From contig JAFTPV010000004.1 in assembly GCA_017463125.1 (NCBI GenBank), forward strand, positions 1 through 58,793: 58,793 nt of DNA, in the 5' to 3' direction. The DNA is from Clostridia bacterium. Lineage in GTDB: Bacteria; Bacillota; Clostridia; Oscillospirales; CAG-272. A program made the translations under genes and the position numbers. Shown here piece after piece: positions 25,253 to 34,155 of this stretch. Within the stretch, counting starts at the first letter, position 1, and the number at the start of each line of letters is the position of its first letter. The notes below the pieces were generated by a model that had not been told where the DNA came from, did no database searches, and saw only the letters and a list, made by a program, of their open reading frames with translations.

Positions 25253-26231
25253 TAAATATTTCCCGTTATATTTGCTTGTGTTTTTCGGTGCCTTTCTGCT
25301 CACCGTAGCAATAGAAAGAGTTGCCATACCGAAGCTGAAGCTTCACGCAAGACAACCAATATACACGGATGGGCCCGCCTGGCACATAAAGAAAAGCGGA
25401 ACTCCAACAATGGGAGGTCTTGCCTTTCTCTGCTCCATATCGTTATCACTTATACTCTCTGCTCTGTTCTTGTATTTTCAAGGAATGGCGGAGGAATCGC
25501 TTGCTCTGATAATATCCGCTCTTTACGCCATAGGCAATTCTCTGGTTGGCATAATTGACGATCTCAAAAAGCTGAAAAACAAGCAAAACGGCGGTCTTAC
25601 ACCAAAGCAAAAGCTTCTTTTGCAGTTTTTCTTTGCCGTTTGTTTTTTAGCTTTCAGGTCACAGCTTATGTCTGATTCTACCGTTATTTATTTTTCTTCC
25701 GGTAAGGTTGACCTTGGCATTTTATATTATCCTATTTCGCTTTTAGCCCTTCTCGGAACGGTAAACTGTGCCAATCTTACCGACGGAGTTGACGGGCTTG
25801 CGTCAAGCGTTGCTTTTTCAATAGGAATATCTCTTTTTTATATTTCAGCAGCGCTCTTTCATGACGTTGCAATAATCGCAGCAGCGATAATCGGAGCAAC
25901 CGTAGGATTTTTGATATTCAATATAAATCCCGCAAAAATCTTTATGGGTGATACGGGCTCGCTATTTCTAGGCGCCTTGATTGTCAGCACGACATTCTCG
26001 CTTGGCAATCCTCTCCTTATAATTCTCATCGGCGGCGTTTACGTAATCGAGGGTTTTTCGGTTATAATGCAGGTAGTATATTACAAGCTGACCAAAAAGC
26101 GTCTTTTCAAAATGGCACCCCTTCACCATCACCTTGAGAGATGCGGTATCAGCGAAAATAAAATATGCATTATTTCAATTATCGTGACGCTTATTCTCTC
26201 ATCTTTTGCATTCGTCGTTTTTCTTCCTTAA
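25245..26231 (+). CDS. mraY: Phospho-MurNAc-pentapeptide transferase MraY
   Basis: The 328-aa polytopic protein makes lipid I on the inner face of the membrane. Diagnostic loops: KKSGTPTMGGLAFL, GIIDDLKKLKNKQNGGLTPKQKLLLQ (Asp-Asp motif), NCANLTDGVDGLAS, FNINPAKIFMGDTGSLFLG and the APLHHHLERCG histidine loop near the C terminus. About 10 membrane helices. ftsW follows after 3 bp; the usual murD between them is absent. Confidence 0.95.
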   Translation: MVDKYFPLYLLVFFGAFLLTVAIERVAIPKLKLHARQPIYTDGPAWHIKKSGTPTMGGLAFLCSISLSLILSALFLYFQGMAEESLALIISALYAIGNSLVGIIDDLKKLKNKQNGGLTPKQKLLLQFFFAVCFLAFRSQLMSDSTVIYFSSGKVDLGILYYPISLLALLGTVNCANLTDGVDGLASSVAFSIGISLFYISAALFHDVAIIAAAIIGATVGFLIFNINPAKIFMGDTGSLFLGALIVSTTFSLGNPLLIILIGGVYVIEGFSVIMQVVYYKLTKKRLFKMAPLHHHLERCGISENKICIISIIVTLILSSFAFVVFLP

Positions 26232-26234
26232 GGA

Positions 26235-27407
26235 ATGGATTTTTCAGGTAATAACGAATCAAGACGTAAAATAAAAAAATGGAAAATTTCAGTAAACAAC
26301 ACGGGGCTTGATCTAGTATTTTTGATAAGCGTTATTTTAATCGCCGCATACGGCACGGTTATGGTCTTCAGCGCGGGTGCGCCTTACGCCACCGCCAGAT
26401 ACCACGACAGCTATTATTTTGTAAAAAAGCAGACCGTTTGGCTTCTTTTAGGACTTGCTACGATGATAGTCGCATCAAATATTCCTACAAGGCTTTTGAA
26501 GAAATATGCGCTTCATTCATATATAGTCACCATAGCCCTTCTCCTTTTAGTGCTTTTGGTTGGCTTTGTGGGTAACGGAGCAAAAAGGTGGATATCCATA
26601 GGTCCTCTGACAATCCAGCCCTCCGAAATTGCAAAGCTCACCTTAATACTTATGCTGGCAAAATATTTCGCCGACTTCGACGAGCGCGCAACAGATCAGA
26701 GAAAGAAGAAAAACATCTTTGTATATGGCACTCTTATTCCCGGATTAATTCTTGCCCTTCCGATACTTCTCGTAATGCTGCAAAAGCACCTGTCCTGTAT
26801 AATAATACTCGGAACGATAGGAATACTTCTGATGTTCACGGCAGGTATAAATCCGAGATATCTTTCGATGTTTTGTGCAGGAGGGGTCGGCGGTGTTGCC
26901 TTTATTGCCCTATTTACCGATTACACGAAGGAGCGGATAGTTGTTTGGCAAAACCCGGAGCTATACAAGCTGACGGGAGGGTGGCAAACGCTACAAGGGC
27001 TTATGGCGATAGGCACGGGAGGGATTTTTGGCGTAGGGCTTGGGGAGAGCGTGCTTAAGCACTGCTACGTATCCGAGCCTGCAAACGATATGATTTTTGC
27101 TATTCTGTGCGAGGAGCTGGGGCTTGTGGGTGCGGCAACAGCTATAATTTTATTCGGCGTGCTGATAGTACGGATAAGTCATATAGCAATGCATGCCGAG
27201 GATACCTTTTCACGTCTCTTATGCCTTGGGATATGTATAAAAATGGCAGTACAGGTGCTTCTCAACATCGCCGTCGTTACAAACACCATTCCCAATACCG
27301 GAATATCCCTTCCATTTTTCAGCTACGGAGGCTCTTCGCTCGTTATGCTGTTTTTTGAGATGGGAATAGTACTGTCCGTATCGAAAAAATCCAATATAGC
27401 AAAATAA
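26235..27407 (+). CDS. ftsW: SEDS-family glycosyltransferase FtsW
   Basis: The 390-aa membrane protein polymerises lipid II into glycan strands at the septum with a cognate class B PBP. Motifs: MVFSAGAPYA, KKQTVWLLLGL, GNGAKRWISIGPLTIQPSEIAKL (with the catalytic-pocket region), QKHLSCIIILG, GGIFGVGLGES, AILCEELGLVG and PNTGISLPFFSYGGSS. A RodA assignment is possible from sequence alone, but the dcw context favours FtsW. Confidence 0.92.
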   Translation: MDFSGNNESRRKIKKWKISVNNTGLDLVFLISVILIAAYGTVMVFSAGAPYATARYHDSYYFVKKQTVWLLLGLATMIVASNIPTRLLKKYALHSYIVTIALLLLVLLVGFVGNGAKRWISIGPLTIQPSEIAKLTLILMLAKYFADFDERATDQRKKKNIFVYGTLIPGLILALPILLVMLQKHLSCIIILGTIGILLMFTAGINPRYLSMFCAGGVGGVAFIALFTDYTKERIVVWQNPELYKLTGGWQTLQGLMAIGTGGIFGVGLGESVLKHCYVSEPANDMIFAILCEELGLVGAATAIILFGVLIVRISHIAMHAEDTFSRLLCLGICIKMAVQVLLNIAVVTNTIPNTGISLPFFSYGGSSLVMLFFEMGIVLSVSKKSNIAK

Positions 27408-27422
27408 ACGAAAGGAATGCTT

Positions 27423-28517
27423 ATGAGAATAATTCTTTGCGGCGGAGGAAGTGCGGGACATATAAACCCCGCTCTCGCTATTGCCGAGGAAGTAAAGCTG
27501 CGTGAGCCAAAAAGCGAAATACTTTTTATATGCCGTGAGGGCGGATTTGAAAACGGAATGGTAAAGAAGGCGGGTATACCGATAAAACATATCAAGATAA
27601 GCGGAATTCAAAGGCGCCTCACCTTAAAAAATATAAAAAACATACTCGGCGCGATGGAAGCGATAAAAAGGGCGAAAGAGATTATAGGTGGTTTTAGCCC
27701 CGACGCCGTAGTGGGCACCGGCGGCTACGTCAGTTGGCCGGTAATACGTGCGGCACAGATGATGAAGATCCCAACAGTTATCCACGAGTCAAACTGCTCG
27801 CCGGGACTCACCACAAAGCTACTCGCAAAAAAATGCACGAGAGTCCTTATAAATCATAAGGAAACCGCAAACCTATTAAACAGAAAAAACAATATTCAGG
27901 TAGTCGGAAATCCAATGCGTAAGGATTTCACAAGACTATCAAGAATAGAGGCACGACAGAAGCTGAATATCAGAAAGGATGAAATATATATACTGTCCTT
28001 CGGAGGCAGTCTTGGGGCAGAAAGACTTAACGATACGGTGATAAGCTTTATGAAGGAGGAGAGCGAAAGTAATAAGAAGCTACGTCACCTTCATGCAACG
28101 GGAAAGCGGTATTATGAAAAAAATGAGGGCACGAAATTCGCAAACGGAAAGAAAAAAATAGTTCCCTATATAGAAAATATGCCTCTGCACTTGAGTGCTG
28201 CCGATATAGTGATATGCAGAAGCGGTGCAGTAACGCTCTCGGAGATAGCGCTCGTAGGGGTCACAGCAATACTGATACCGTCGCCAAACGTCACAGACAA
28301 CCACCAATACAAAAACGCCAAGGTAATAGCAGACTCCGATGCGTGCGTGTTGATTGAAGAAAAGGATCTGACGAAGGAGGTCTTGAGAGAGAAAATCTAC
28401 GTCCTGATAAATGATAAGAATAGGCGTGATGATATCGCAAAAAGGGTAAAGAAATTCGCTTTTCCAAATTCGTCAGAGTTAGCCGTTGACAATATAATTT
28501 CTGCTATACAGAAATAA
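27423..28517 (+). CDS. murG: UDP-GlcNAc--lipid I N-acetylglucosaminyltransferase MurG
   Basis: I take the ATG at 27423 (MRIILCGGGSAGHINPALAIA), 6 nt from AAAGGA; the ATG at 27417 abuts the SD. The GT-B enzyme makes lipid II. It has GGSAGHINPA-type N-terminal loop, GTGGYVSWP, HESNCSPGLT, LSFGGSLGAERLND and the C-terminal UDP-GlcNAc site ICRSGAVTLSEIALVG plus NVTDNHQYKNA. Last gene of the contiguous wall cluster; 250 bp of AT-rich sequence separate it from ftsZ. Confidence 0.94.
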   Translation: MRIILCGGGSAGHINPALAIAEEVKLREPKSEILFICREGGFENGMVKKAGIPIKHIKISGIQRRLTLKNIKNILGAMEAIKRAKEIIGGFSPDAVVGTGGYVSWPVIRAAQMMKIPTVIHESNCSPGLTTKLLAKKCTRVLINHKETANLLNRKNNIQVVGNPMRKDFTRLSRIEARQKLNIRKDEIYILSFGGSLGAERLNDTVISFMKEESESNKKLRHLHATGKRYYEKNEGTKFANGKKKIVPYIENMPLHLSAADIVICRSGAVTLSEIALVGVTAILIPSPNVTDNHQYKNAKVIADSDACVLIEEKDLTKEVLREKIYVLINDKNRRDDIAKRVKKFAFPNSSELAVDNIISAIQK

Positions 28518-28663
28518 TCAATTCTGCCTCATTTTTTCCCGCGATATAACTAAAAAGTGTCGAATTGTATCGAAAGGTCTGCTTCGGACATCCTCTTCTG
28601 CCACGTATTATGTTTCTAAAATAAAATATTTTGTAAATTTTATATAATATATTTATTTTTGTA

Positions 28664-28692
28664 TTGAAAATAATAAATATTTATGATAAAAT
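28664..28692 (+). promoter_or_regulatory. Promoter of ftsZ
   Basis: TTGAAA (28664-28669), 17 bp, TAAAAT (28687-28692) with TGA before it. A short leader hairpin (AAGAGCT/GGCTCTT, 28720-28726 with 28736-28742) precedes the SD CGGAGGT. The rest of the murG-ftsZ gap is AT-rich with nothing else recognisable. Confidence 0.75.
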
Positions 28693-28767
28693 ATATGCAA
28701 AATAAATTATTTAGAGTTTAAGAGCTCAACGTTTCGGCTCTTTGACATAAAACGGAGGTAAAAATTA

Positions 28768-29952
28768 ATGGAATTCGATTTTGAACAGGTATTTGATAGC
28801 GGTGTCAGCATTAAGGTCATAGGCGTAGGCGGCGGCGGAAACAACGCCGTAAATCGTATGATTTCCACAAACATTCGCGGGGTTGAGTTTATCGCTGTAA
28901 ATACGGATAGCATGGCTCTTGATACCTCCTGCGCGGCAAAGAAGCTCGTTATCGGCGATAAGATTACTCGCGGCAAGGGTGCCGGCGCTAACCCCGAGGT
29001 TGGTAAGAGAAGCGCCGAGGAATCTATCGAAACCGTCAAGGAAGCACTTGCCGAAACTGACATGGTATTCATCACCGCAGGTATGGGCGGCGGTACCGGT
29101 ACGGGTGCGGCTCCCGTTATCGCAAAGGCGGCAAAGGAAATGGGTATTCTTACAGTTGGTATAGTAACAAAGCCATTCTCCTTCGAGGGACATAGAAGAT
29201 ATGCACAGGCAGAGGCGGGTATTGCCGAGCTTGCTAAATTCGTAGACTCTCTTATCGTTATCCCTAACGAAAGACTTAAGCAGGTTGAGGACACACACAT
29301 CACGCTTGCAAACGCGTTTGAGATTGCTGACGACGTTCTTCGTCGCGGCGTTCAATCTGTATCCGAGCTTATTAACGTTCCCGGATTTATCAACCTCGAC
29401 TTTGCAGACGTCACCTCTATTATGAAGAACGCAGGCTATGCTCACATGGGCGTTGGTTCTGCAAAGGGTGCGGATAAGGCACAGGTTGCTGCTATGGAGG
29501 CTATCTCCTCTCCCCTTCTTGAAACTAGCATCACCGGTGCTACCGGCGTTCTTGTAAGCATTACTGCTTCCGAGGATATTCAGCTTGACGAAATCGATGC
29601 TGCATCCCGTATGATATACGAGGAGGCTCATCCTGATGCTAATATCATTTGGGGTGCTACCTTCGATCCCACTCTCCAGGACGAGATGCGCGTTACTATC
29701 ATCGCTACAGGATTTGAGAAAACCGACGGTAAAAAGGTTTCTGTTGCAGGTGAGGCAAGCAAAGCGGAAAACAAGGTTACCGAAGAGCCCGTATCGGAAG
29801 AGAACGCAGCCTTTGCATTTGAAACAGCAGAGCTCGTTACCCCCGTTGCCAAGGTTGCAGCAGAGCCCCAGCAGAGCGCTCCTGCAAACGTAAATGACTC
29901 TTACGAGAACAGCTACGGCGCTGTTTTTAAGTGCATCACAAAGAAGAGATAA
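28768..29952 (+). CDS. ftsZ: Cell division GTPase FtsZ
   Basis: The 394-aa tubulin homologue forms the Z ring. GTP-binding motifs: [23 protein letters not shown], the tubulin signature [13 protein letters not shown] starting near Gly107, and the T7 loop [15 protein letters not shown]. Residues about 320-375 are an acidic disordered linker. The extreme C terminus ([11 protein letters not shown]) lacks the usual conserved peptide with D-I/V-P-x-F-L/I, which binds FtsA, SepF or EzrA. No ftsA lies beside it. Monocistronic. Confidence 0.96.
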   Translation: MEFDFEQVFDSGVSIKVIGVGGGGNNAVNRMISTNIRGVEFIAVNTDSMALDTSCAAKKLVIGDKITRGKGAGANPEVGKRSAEESIETVKEALAETDMVFITAGMGGGTGTGAAPVIAKAAKEMGILTVGIVTKPFSFEGHRRYAQAEAGIAELAKFVDSLIVIPNERLKQVEDTHITLANAFEIADDVLRRGVQSVSELINVPGFINLDFADVTSIMKNAGYAHMGVGSAKGADKAQVAAMEAISSPLLETSITGATGVLVSITASEDIQLDEIDAASRMIYEEAHPDANIIWGATFDPTLQDEMRVTIIATGFEKTDGKKVSVAGEASKAENKVTEEPVSEENAAFAFETAELVTPVAKVAAEPQQSAPANVNDSYENSYGAVFKCITKKR

Positions 29953-29969
29953 TTTAATATTACTTATCA

Positions 29970-29997
29970 GCATCACGGCTCAAAAGAGGCGTGATGC
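29970..29997 (+). terminator. Terminator of ftsZ
   Basis: GCATCACG (29970-29977) pairs with CGTGATGC (29990-29997), followed by TTTTTTG. Confidence 0.9.
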
Positions 29998-30003
29998 TTT
30001 TTT

Positions 30004-30386
30004 GTTTCCGGGGCTAATTATTATATTACAAATCATAACTTCCCCTGCTTTATATTCTTCACGATATACACCATAGCTGTCGCCTTAGTTTTCCACAATT
30101 ATAAAATTCCGTTGTGCGTTTTTCAGAGCTTTTATAATTTGTGAATTTTTCCGTTCCGTCATTTTGACACGTTTTCATTCATTTGATAAAAAGCGACTTA
30201 CAAAACCTCTCATTTTTGACTGCAAATTCATTCAAATAACGGAATAGTATACTTTTTTCACCATCTTTTTCCCACAGAATTTTCCAAAAAATTTTCATTA
30301 ATTCCACACCCTTCCACATCTTTTAAGGGTTAAACGGAAAAGTGTATTTTTTCAAAATCAACGAAAAACCAAGCATATTTACAGAA
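30004..30386. other. AT-rich noncoding stretch after ftsZ
   Basis: About 380 bp with no plausible gene. It contains several TTCCACA-like words (for example TTTTCCACA near 30090) and an imperfect inverted repeat ACAATTATAAAA / TTTTATAATTTGT around 30096-30145. It may be decayed flank of the mobile-element remnant next to it. Confidence 0.4.
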
Positions 30387-32702
30387 TCAAGTATAGTTCC
30401 CTTCCCCGCTATTTAATTTGCAAATACGAAACCTCTCTCCCGCAACCTTGTGAGCGCCCTTGTATCCCCAACGGCCTACAAGCCTCTTAACACCCTTGTC
30501 GTCAAGCGCATGGCGTAGCTCTATAATATCTCCGTCGGTAAATGAAATCTTTCCTATGCCTGTCCTGAGGTAATTTAACGTCTCCGCTGCGGCAAGTGCA
30601 TCGGGGTTTTCAGTCTTTGAATCAACTAGGATCTTCGCAACGATAAACTCCGCAATATCCTGCGCCATGTCGGCTCTGTACTCAATATCTGGAGCCTCGT
30701 TTAAGAATTGCCATATCGTATCGGCAATCTCCTCCCTAGCCTTAACCGTAAGCCCCGAAGAGCCGGAGAATTTGTTTACAACACGCAAAGCGTCCTTTTT
30801 CGAGTATACCTTCTCGTGTGTCGAGTTAGCAATAACCTTGCGTAGCTCTCCAACGGTAAGATTACTCTTGCCTCGTCTGTACGGCAAGCCCCTCGCTACC
30901 GTCGCCTCCAGGTCTATCTTTCCGTCACTCTCAGGCTTGCTTTTCAGCCAACTCATAACCTCCGCTCCGGAAATTTTCTCCTCACCGTCCTCATCAAGCG
31001 GCAGCGCAAACTGCCTGTTCGAATATTCTTTATCATATCCGTATTTTTTAGCCTCTTTGTTTAGAGCACGCTGTTTAGCTATTTTTTGTTCATCTGTAAG
31101 TAAACGATTTGGTATATACTTAAAGAAATTTTCGTCTTTCGGGTTGATTTTTTTGATCAATTGTGGTATACTATATTTAGAGACAGGTAACAGACGTGTC
31201 GATGATTGATTATTTTCAATTATGGTATCGTCCACGACGCCTGTCTCTATTTTTGTTAAAGCAACAGCCAGATAAAGCCTATTTGCATCGTCAACATATT
31301 GTTTTATCTCAAACTGAACAGGAGAAATTTTGTTGTTCTCGCTAAAAGCACTGAGCAACACATACGTTTGCATTAGCTGGCGATTTTCCTTCGGCGTTCC
31401 TTTTGCCTTATCTTTGTGTATTTCCAACAGAACAGAGTTATCTAACAGTTTTTGCATATGCGTTACAACTTTAGCAAGATCGCCTAAAGTACCACCATAA
31501 TCGTATACCTGTGAATTCATACTTTTTCTTAATCCAGATGCGGTAAAGTCAAACTCTATGTCTATTGCTTCTGTTTTATAAGTTTTCAAGTATCCAAGTT
31601 CACGAAGTTTTTTTATCAACGGTTTTGCAACTATGCTTTTTCTGTTTTCTTCAAGTGCTTTCCAATCAATGCTATTATCAAGATTGGATATCTGAATCGC
31701 AACAGGAGATATTTCTTGTTTTTCTATTATATCAGCTCGTTTCTCTTCCGACATTTCAGCTGTAATTCGTGTTTTATTTTCCGTTCCAACCGCATACTGC
31801 CTATCGCTAACCGACATATTTCCCTGATTTATGTTCGTTAGCGTTGTTTTTTGCGAATTTTCTGCAGATAACGTACTTAAATGTGCGTTTTCCATAGCGT
31901 TATTCTCCGCATTACGTGCGCTAAACTCATCAAACAGCTTCTTATAGGTCCTGTAATACCTCTTTGCAGCTCCCGAGAGCTTCGGCACGTCGGCATAATC
32001 TGTCACAGCACCCTTGAAGAAGTTAAGAATCTTCTCTTTAAGACTCGGCTCCGCCTCGATAAGCTTCTCAAGCACGTGCTTGTTAGAAAAAGCAATTTCA
32101 GCATAATATGCGTTAGCCTCATCGGCGTTCACGTCAGGATCATCACCGTATTTTTCCTTGATACTCTTCTTAATATCCTCGCTAACACCGTCAACGGCAT
32201 ACTTGTATGTTCTGGTAACGTTCCGCCCATTCTTGCCAAGAGCAGTCCTTATCGCATGGTCCAGCTCATGAATAAGCAACCTCTCATGTGTCCTCGACGC
32301 CTCGGGATTTACAAATATAGTATTCCTGCTAGCGCTGTAAAATCCGTCAGAATACGTATCCTCGCCCTGCTCGTTCACACCGCGATAATTCATACCCTTG
32401 TCGAACACAATATCAAGTCCCGAATGTGCCGCGACCTTCGCATACATAAGAACGTCGCTATCCTCCAAACCTTTCGCACGTCCGTCCTCGATAATCCGCC
32501 TTATCTGGCTCTGCGCCGGGGATGATAGCTTCTTATAGTCCTTGATATTCGCCCTGGCATACGTATCTATCTCGGCTGCCTGCCTCTGCATCTGCTCGAT
32601 AGCCGCCTTTTGCGCCCTTGCCGCCTCAAATACTTTGAGCTTTTCGCCGTTATAAGAGTGTAAAATACCGTTTACGTCACTCTTTGACATCTCATTCGTC
32701 AA
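30387..32702 (-). CDS. Fragment of a phage/ICE large polyvalent protein (zincin plus LPD3-like domain)
   Basis: The annotated frame begins at a TTG (32702) with no SD, and the frame stays open upstream to 32804 with protein-like sequence (GNIDIGISKEGDSYRIYDYH) but no usable start. The product, 771 aa from the TTG, is therefore a 5'-truncated piece. It has a zinc-metallopeptidase motif HELDH (145-149), an LPD3-like segment (FDFTASGLRKSMNSQ, GTLGDLAKVVTHM, VLLEIHKD; roughly 370-480), and a C-terminal helical region. Such multi-domain proteins are delivered by conjugative elements and phages. No other mobile genes remain; probably a pseudogene. Confidence 0.65.
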   Translation of the reverse strand: MTNEMSKSDVNGILHSYNGEKLKVFEAARAQKAAIEQMQRQAAEIDTYARANIKDYKKLSSPAQSQIRRIIEDGRAKGLEDSDVLMYAKVAAHSGLDIVFDKGMNYRGVNEQGEDTYSDGFYSASRNTIFVNPEASRTHERLLIHELDHAIRTALGKNGRNVTRTYKYAVDGVSEDIKKSIKEKYGDDPDVNADEANAYYAEIAFSNKHVLEKLIEAEPSLKEKILNFFKGAVTDYADVPKLSGAAKRYYRTYKKLFDEFSARNAENNAMENAHLSTLSAENSQKTTLTNINQGNMSVSDRQYAVGTENKTRITAEMSEEKRADIIEKQEISPVAIQISNLDNSIDWKALEENRKSIVAKPLIKKLRELGYLKTYKTEAIDIEFDFTASGLRKSMNSQVYDYGGTLGDLAKVVTHMQKLLDNSVLLEIHKDKAKGTPKENRQLMQTYVLLSAFSENNKISPVQFEIKQYVDDANRLYLAVALTKIETGVVDDTIIENNQSSTRLLPVSKYSIPQLIKKINPKDENFFKYIPNRLLTDEQKIAKQRALNKEAKKYGYDKEYSNRQFALPLDEDGEEKISGAEVMSWLKSKPESDGKIDLEATVARGLPYRRGKSNLTVGELRKVIANSTHEKVYSKKDALRVVNKFSGSSGLTVKAREEIADTIWQFLNEAPDIEYRADMAQDIAEFIVAKILVDSKTENPDALAAAETLNYLRTGIGKISFTDGDIIELRHALDDKGVKRLVGRWGYKGAHKVAGERFRICKLNSGEGNYT

Positions 32703-32814
32703 AGAATCCGTATGATAATCGTATATCCTGTAAGAATCTCCCTCTTTCGATATACCAATATCAATATTACCGTCGGTATAACGTCTTACTACGTCAGCGT
32801 CGCGTTAGGAAATA

Positions 32815-32848
32815 AAAAATCTGCGTCCTTTTCGGAACGCAGATTTTT
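32815..32848 (-). terminator. Terminator of the small membrane protein gene
   Basis: AAAAATCTGCGT (32815-32826) pairs with ACGCAGATTTTT (32837-32848); the minus-strand T-run follows. It separates the mreB-like transcript from the mobile-element fragment. Confidence 0.9.
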
Positions 32849-32865
32849 TCAAATTATGTAAAGAC

Positions 32866-33003
32866 TTAAGCCTGTACAAGCATAATTATAACAGTCGCAA
32901 CCACGCTGAAGAGCATCAAGAAAGCAAGGAAGCCTGCCATAACTCTCGCAAACATCGAGTACTTCTTTCCTGTAGTCTTATTATTTTCCGTTGTCTTTTT
33001 CAT
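32866..33003 (-). CDS. 45-aa single-TM protein (DUF4044/Prli42-like)
   Basis: The start is the ATG at 33003, preceded by GAGGGAATTATA; the longer frame runs back into the mreB-like gene. A basic, polar N terminus (KKTTENNKTTGKKYS) precedes one membrane helix (about 22-44). The shape resembles DUF4044 and the stressosome anchor Prli42 of Firmicutes, but the match is by eye only. It follows the mreB-like gene by 22 bp and shares its terminator. Confidence 0.6.
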   Translation of the reverse strand: MKKTTENNKTTGKKYSMFARVMAGFLAFLMLFSVVATVIIMLVQA

Positions 33004-33025
33004 TATAATTCCCTCGCTATTTATT

Positions 33026-34048
33026 TTAACTTTTATTATTCTCGTAATACTTAGCAATCTGTGACGTGATATTCTTATTAGCCACATGAGCCTTAACAGG
33101 AATGAAGTTATTTATCCTCGAGAGTCCCTTTGCAACACTGTCAATAGCATCGCGCGGTTGAGTAACAGGAACGCCGAGAATCTTATTCATCATCATATCA
33201 AGACCGTACAGCATAGCGCCGCCGCCCGTAAGGACTATACCGTTCTCAAACGTTTTTTCAACATGGTCGAGCGGTATCTTCTTTATCACCTCGGCAACCG
33301 CCATAAGAAGCATGTGCAGCGGCTTTTCAAAGACGCCGACTATATCCTCGGTTGAAACAAACATACGAACCTTGTTTCCCGTCAGGGAAAGGGTTCCCTC
33401 AATCTCAACACTTTCTGCTTCCCTGCCCGTCCAAACCGAGCCAAGCCTTTCCTTTATCGCCTTGGCAACAGAGAGAGAAACGTTTACGTCCCCCTGCTCG
33501 AGAATATACTGCTTAACAACCTTGTCAAAATCCTCGCCACCAACGGCAACGCTGGCAGACTGAATTACCGACCCGTTATTAAATACAGCAATCTCCGTTC
33601 TGGAAGCACCTACGTTTACGGAAATAACGCTCATCATCGGAGAATATCCAGCGCCTATCAGAGCGGCAACCGCACGGCTGACGGCATAGCAATCAGAAAC
33701 ACCCGCCGCGTTCAGCATAGAGAACAGCTCCTTTTCCTGCTTCGGAACGAAGTCGGAAGGAACACCGACCATACATCTGATACGGTCACCGGTATTGATT
33801 GCTCTCATCGCGTTTGAAATTACGCTCTGCGTAATCTTATGATCGAAAAGCAGACCGTTTTTAAAAGGACGTACAAGAACCGTTCTTTCGCCGCCGTCAA
33901 AGGCCTTTACCGCCTCGTCGCCAACGGAGATGATGCGACGGTTTTCTTTATCTATAAGAGCGATAGACGGTTCGCGATATATAGCTGCTGCACTGTCACT
34001 TAACGTGATATTGGCATAGCCGAGATCAAGACCGATTTTTGTCAGCAT
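33026..34048 (-). CDS. Divergent MreB-like actin homologue
   Basis: The 340-aa protein has the MreB fold: KIGLDLGYANITL (phosphate 1), VRPFKNGLLFDHKIT, CMVGVPSDFVPKQE, LIGAGYSP, GGEDFDKVV and IVLTGGGAMLYGLDMMM. Key ATPase positions differ: the phosphate-2 loop DIGGGTTE of MreB reads NVGASRTE, and the EP preceding the AAxIGAG helix reads SRAVAALIGAG, so the catalytic Glu is gone. It probably organises shape or wall synthesis at the membrane with little or no ATP hydrolysis. No mreC or mreD nearby. Confidence 0.8.
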   Translation of the reverse strand: MLTKIGLDLGYANITLSDSAAAIYREPSIALIDKENRRIISVGDEAVKAFDGGERTVLVRPFKNGLLFDHKITQSVISNAMRAINTGDRIRCMVGVPSDFVPKQEKELFSMLNAAGVSDCYAVSRAVAALIGAGYSPMMSVISVNVGASRTEIAVFNNGSVIQSASVAVGGEDFDKVVKQYILEQGDVNVSLSVAKAIKERLGSVWTGREAESVEIEGTLSLTGNKVRMFVSTEDIVGVFEKPLHMLLMAVAEVIKKIPLDHVEKTFENGIVLTGGGAMLYGLDMMMNKILGVPVTQPRDAIDSVAKGLSRINNFIPVKAHVANKNITSQIAKYYENNKS

Positions 34049-34107
34049 GCTCCATTCGTCCTTTCTTGATTTTCAAATCGGAAAAAAGAAATTCCAATTC
34101 AAATTAC

Positions 34108-34136
34108 ATTATACTATATTTCAACAAAAATTTCAA
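34108..34136 (-). promoter_or_regulatory. Promoter of the mreB-like gene
   Basis: Minus strand TTGAAA (34131-34136), 17 bp, TATAAT (34108-34113). Confidence 0.8.
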
Positions 34137-34155
34137 GGGTATTTTGAAATTAAAA

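Noticed and set aside
28765-29976. 403-aa open frame antisense to ftsZ
   Set aside because: Cys-rich shadow of a conserved gene, without SD.
30004-30386. Replication origin with DnaA boxes
   Set aside because: Several TTCCACA-like words occur, but none is an exact TTATNCACA and dnaA/dnaN are absent.
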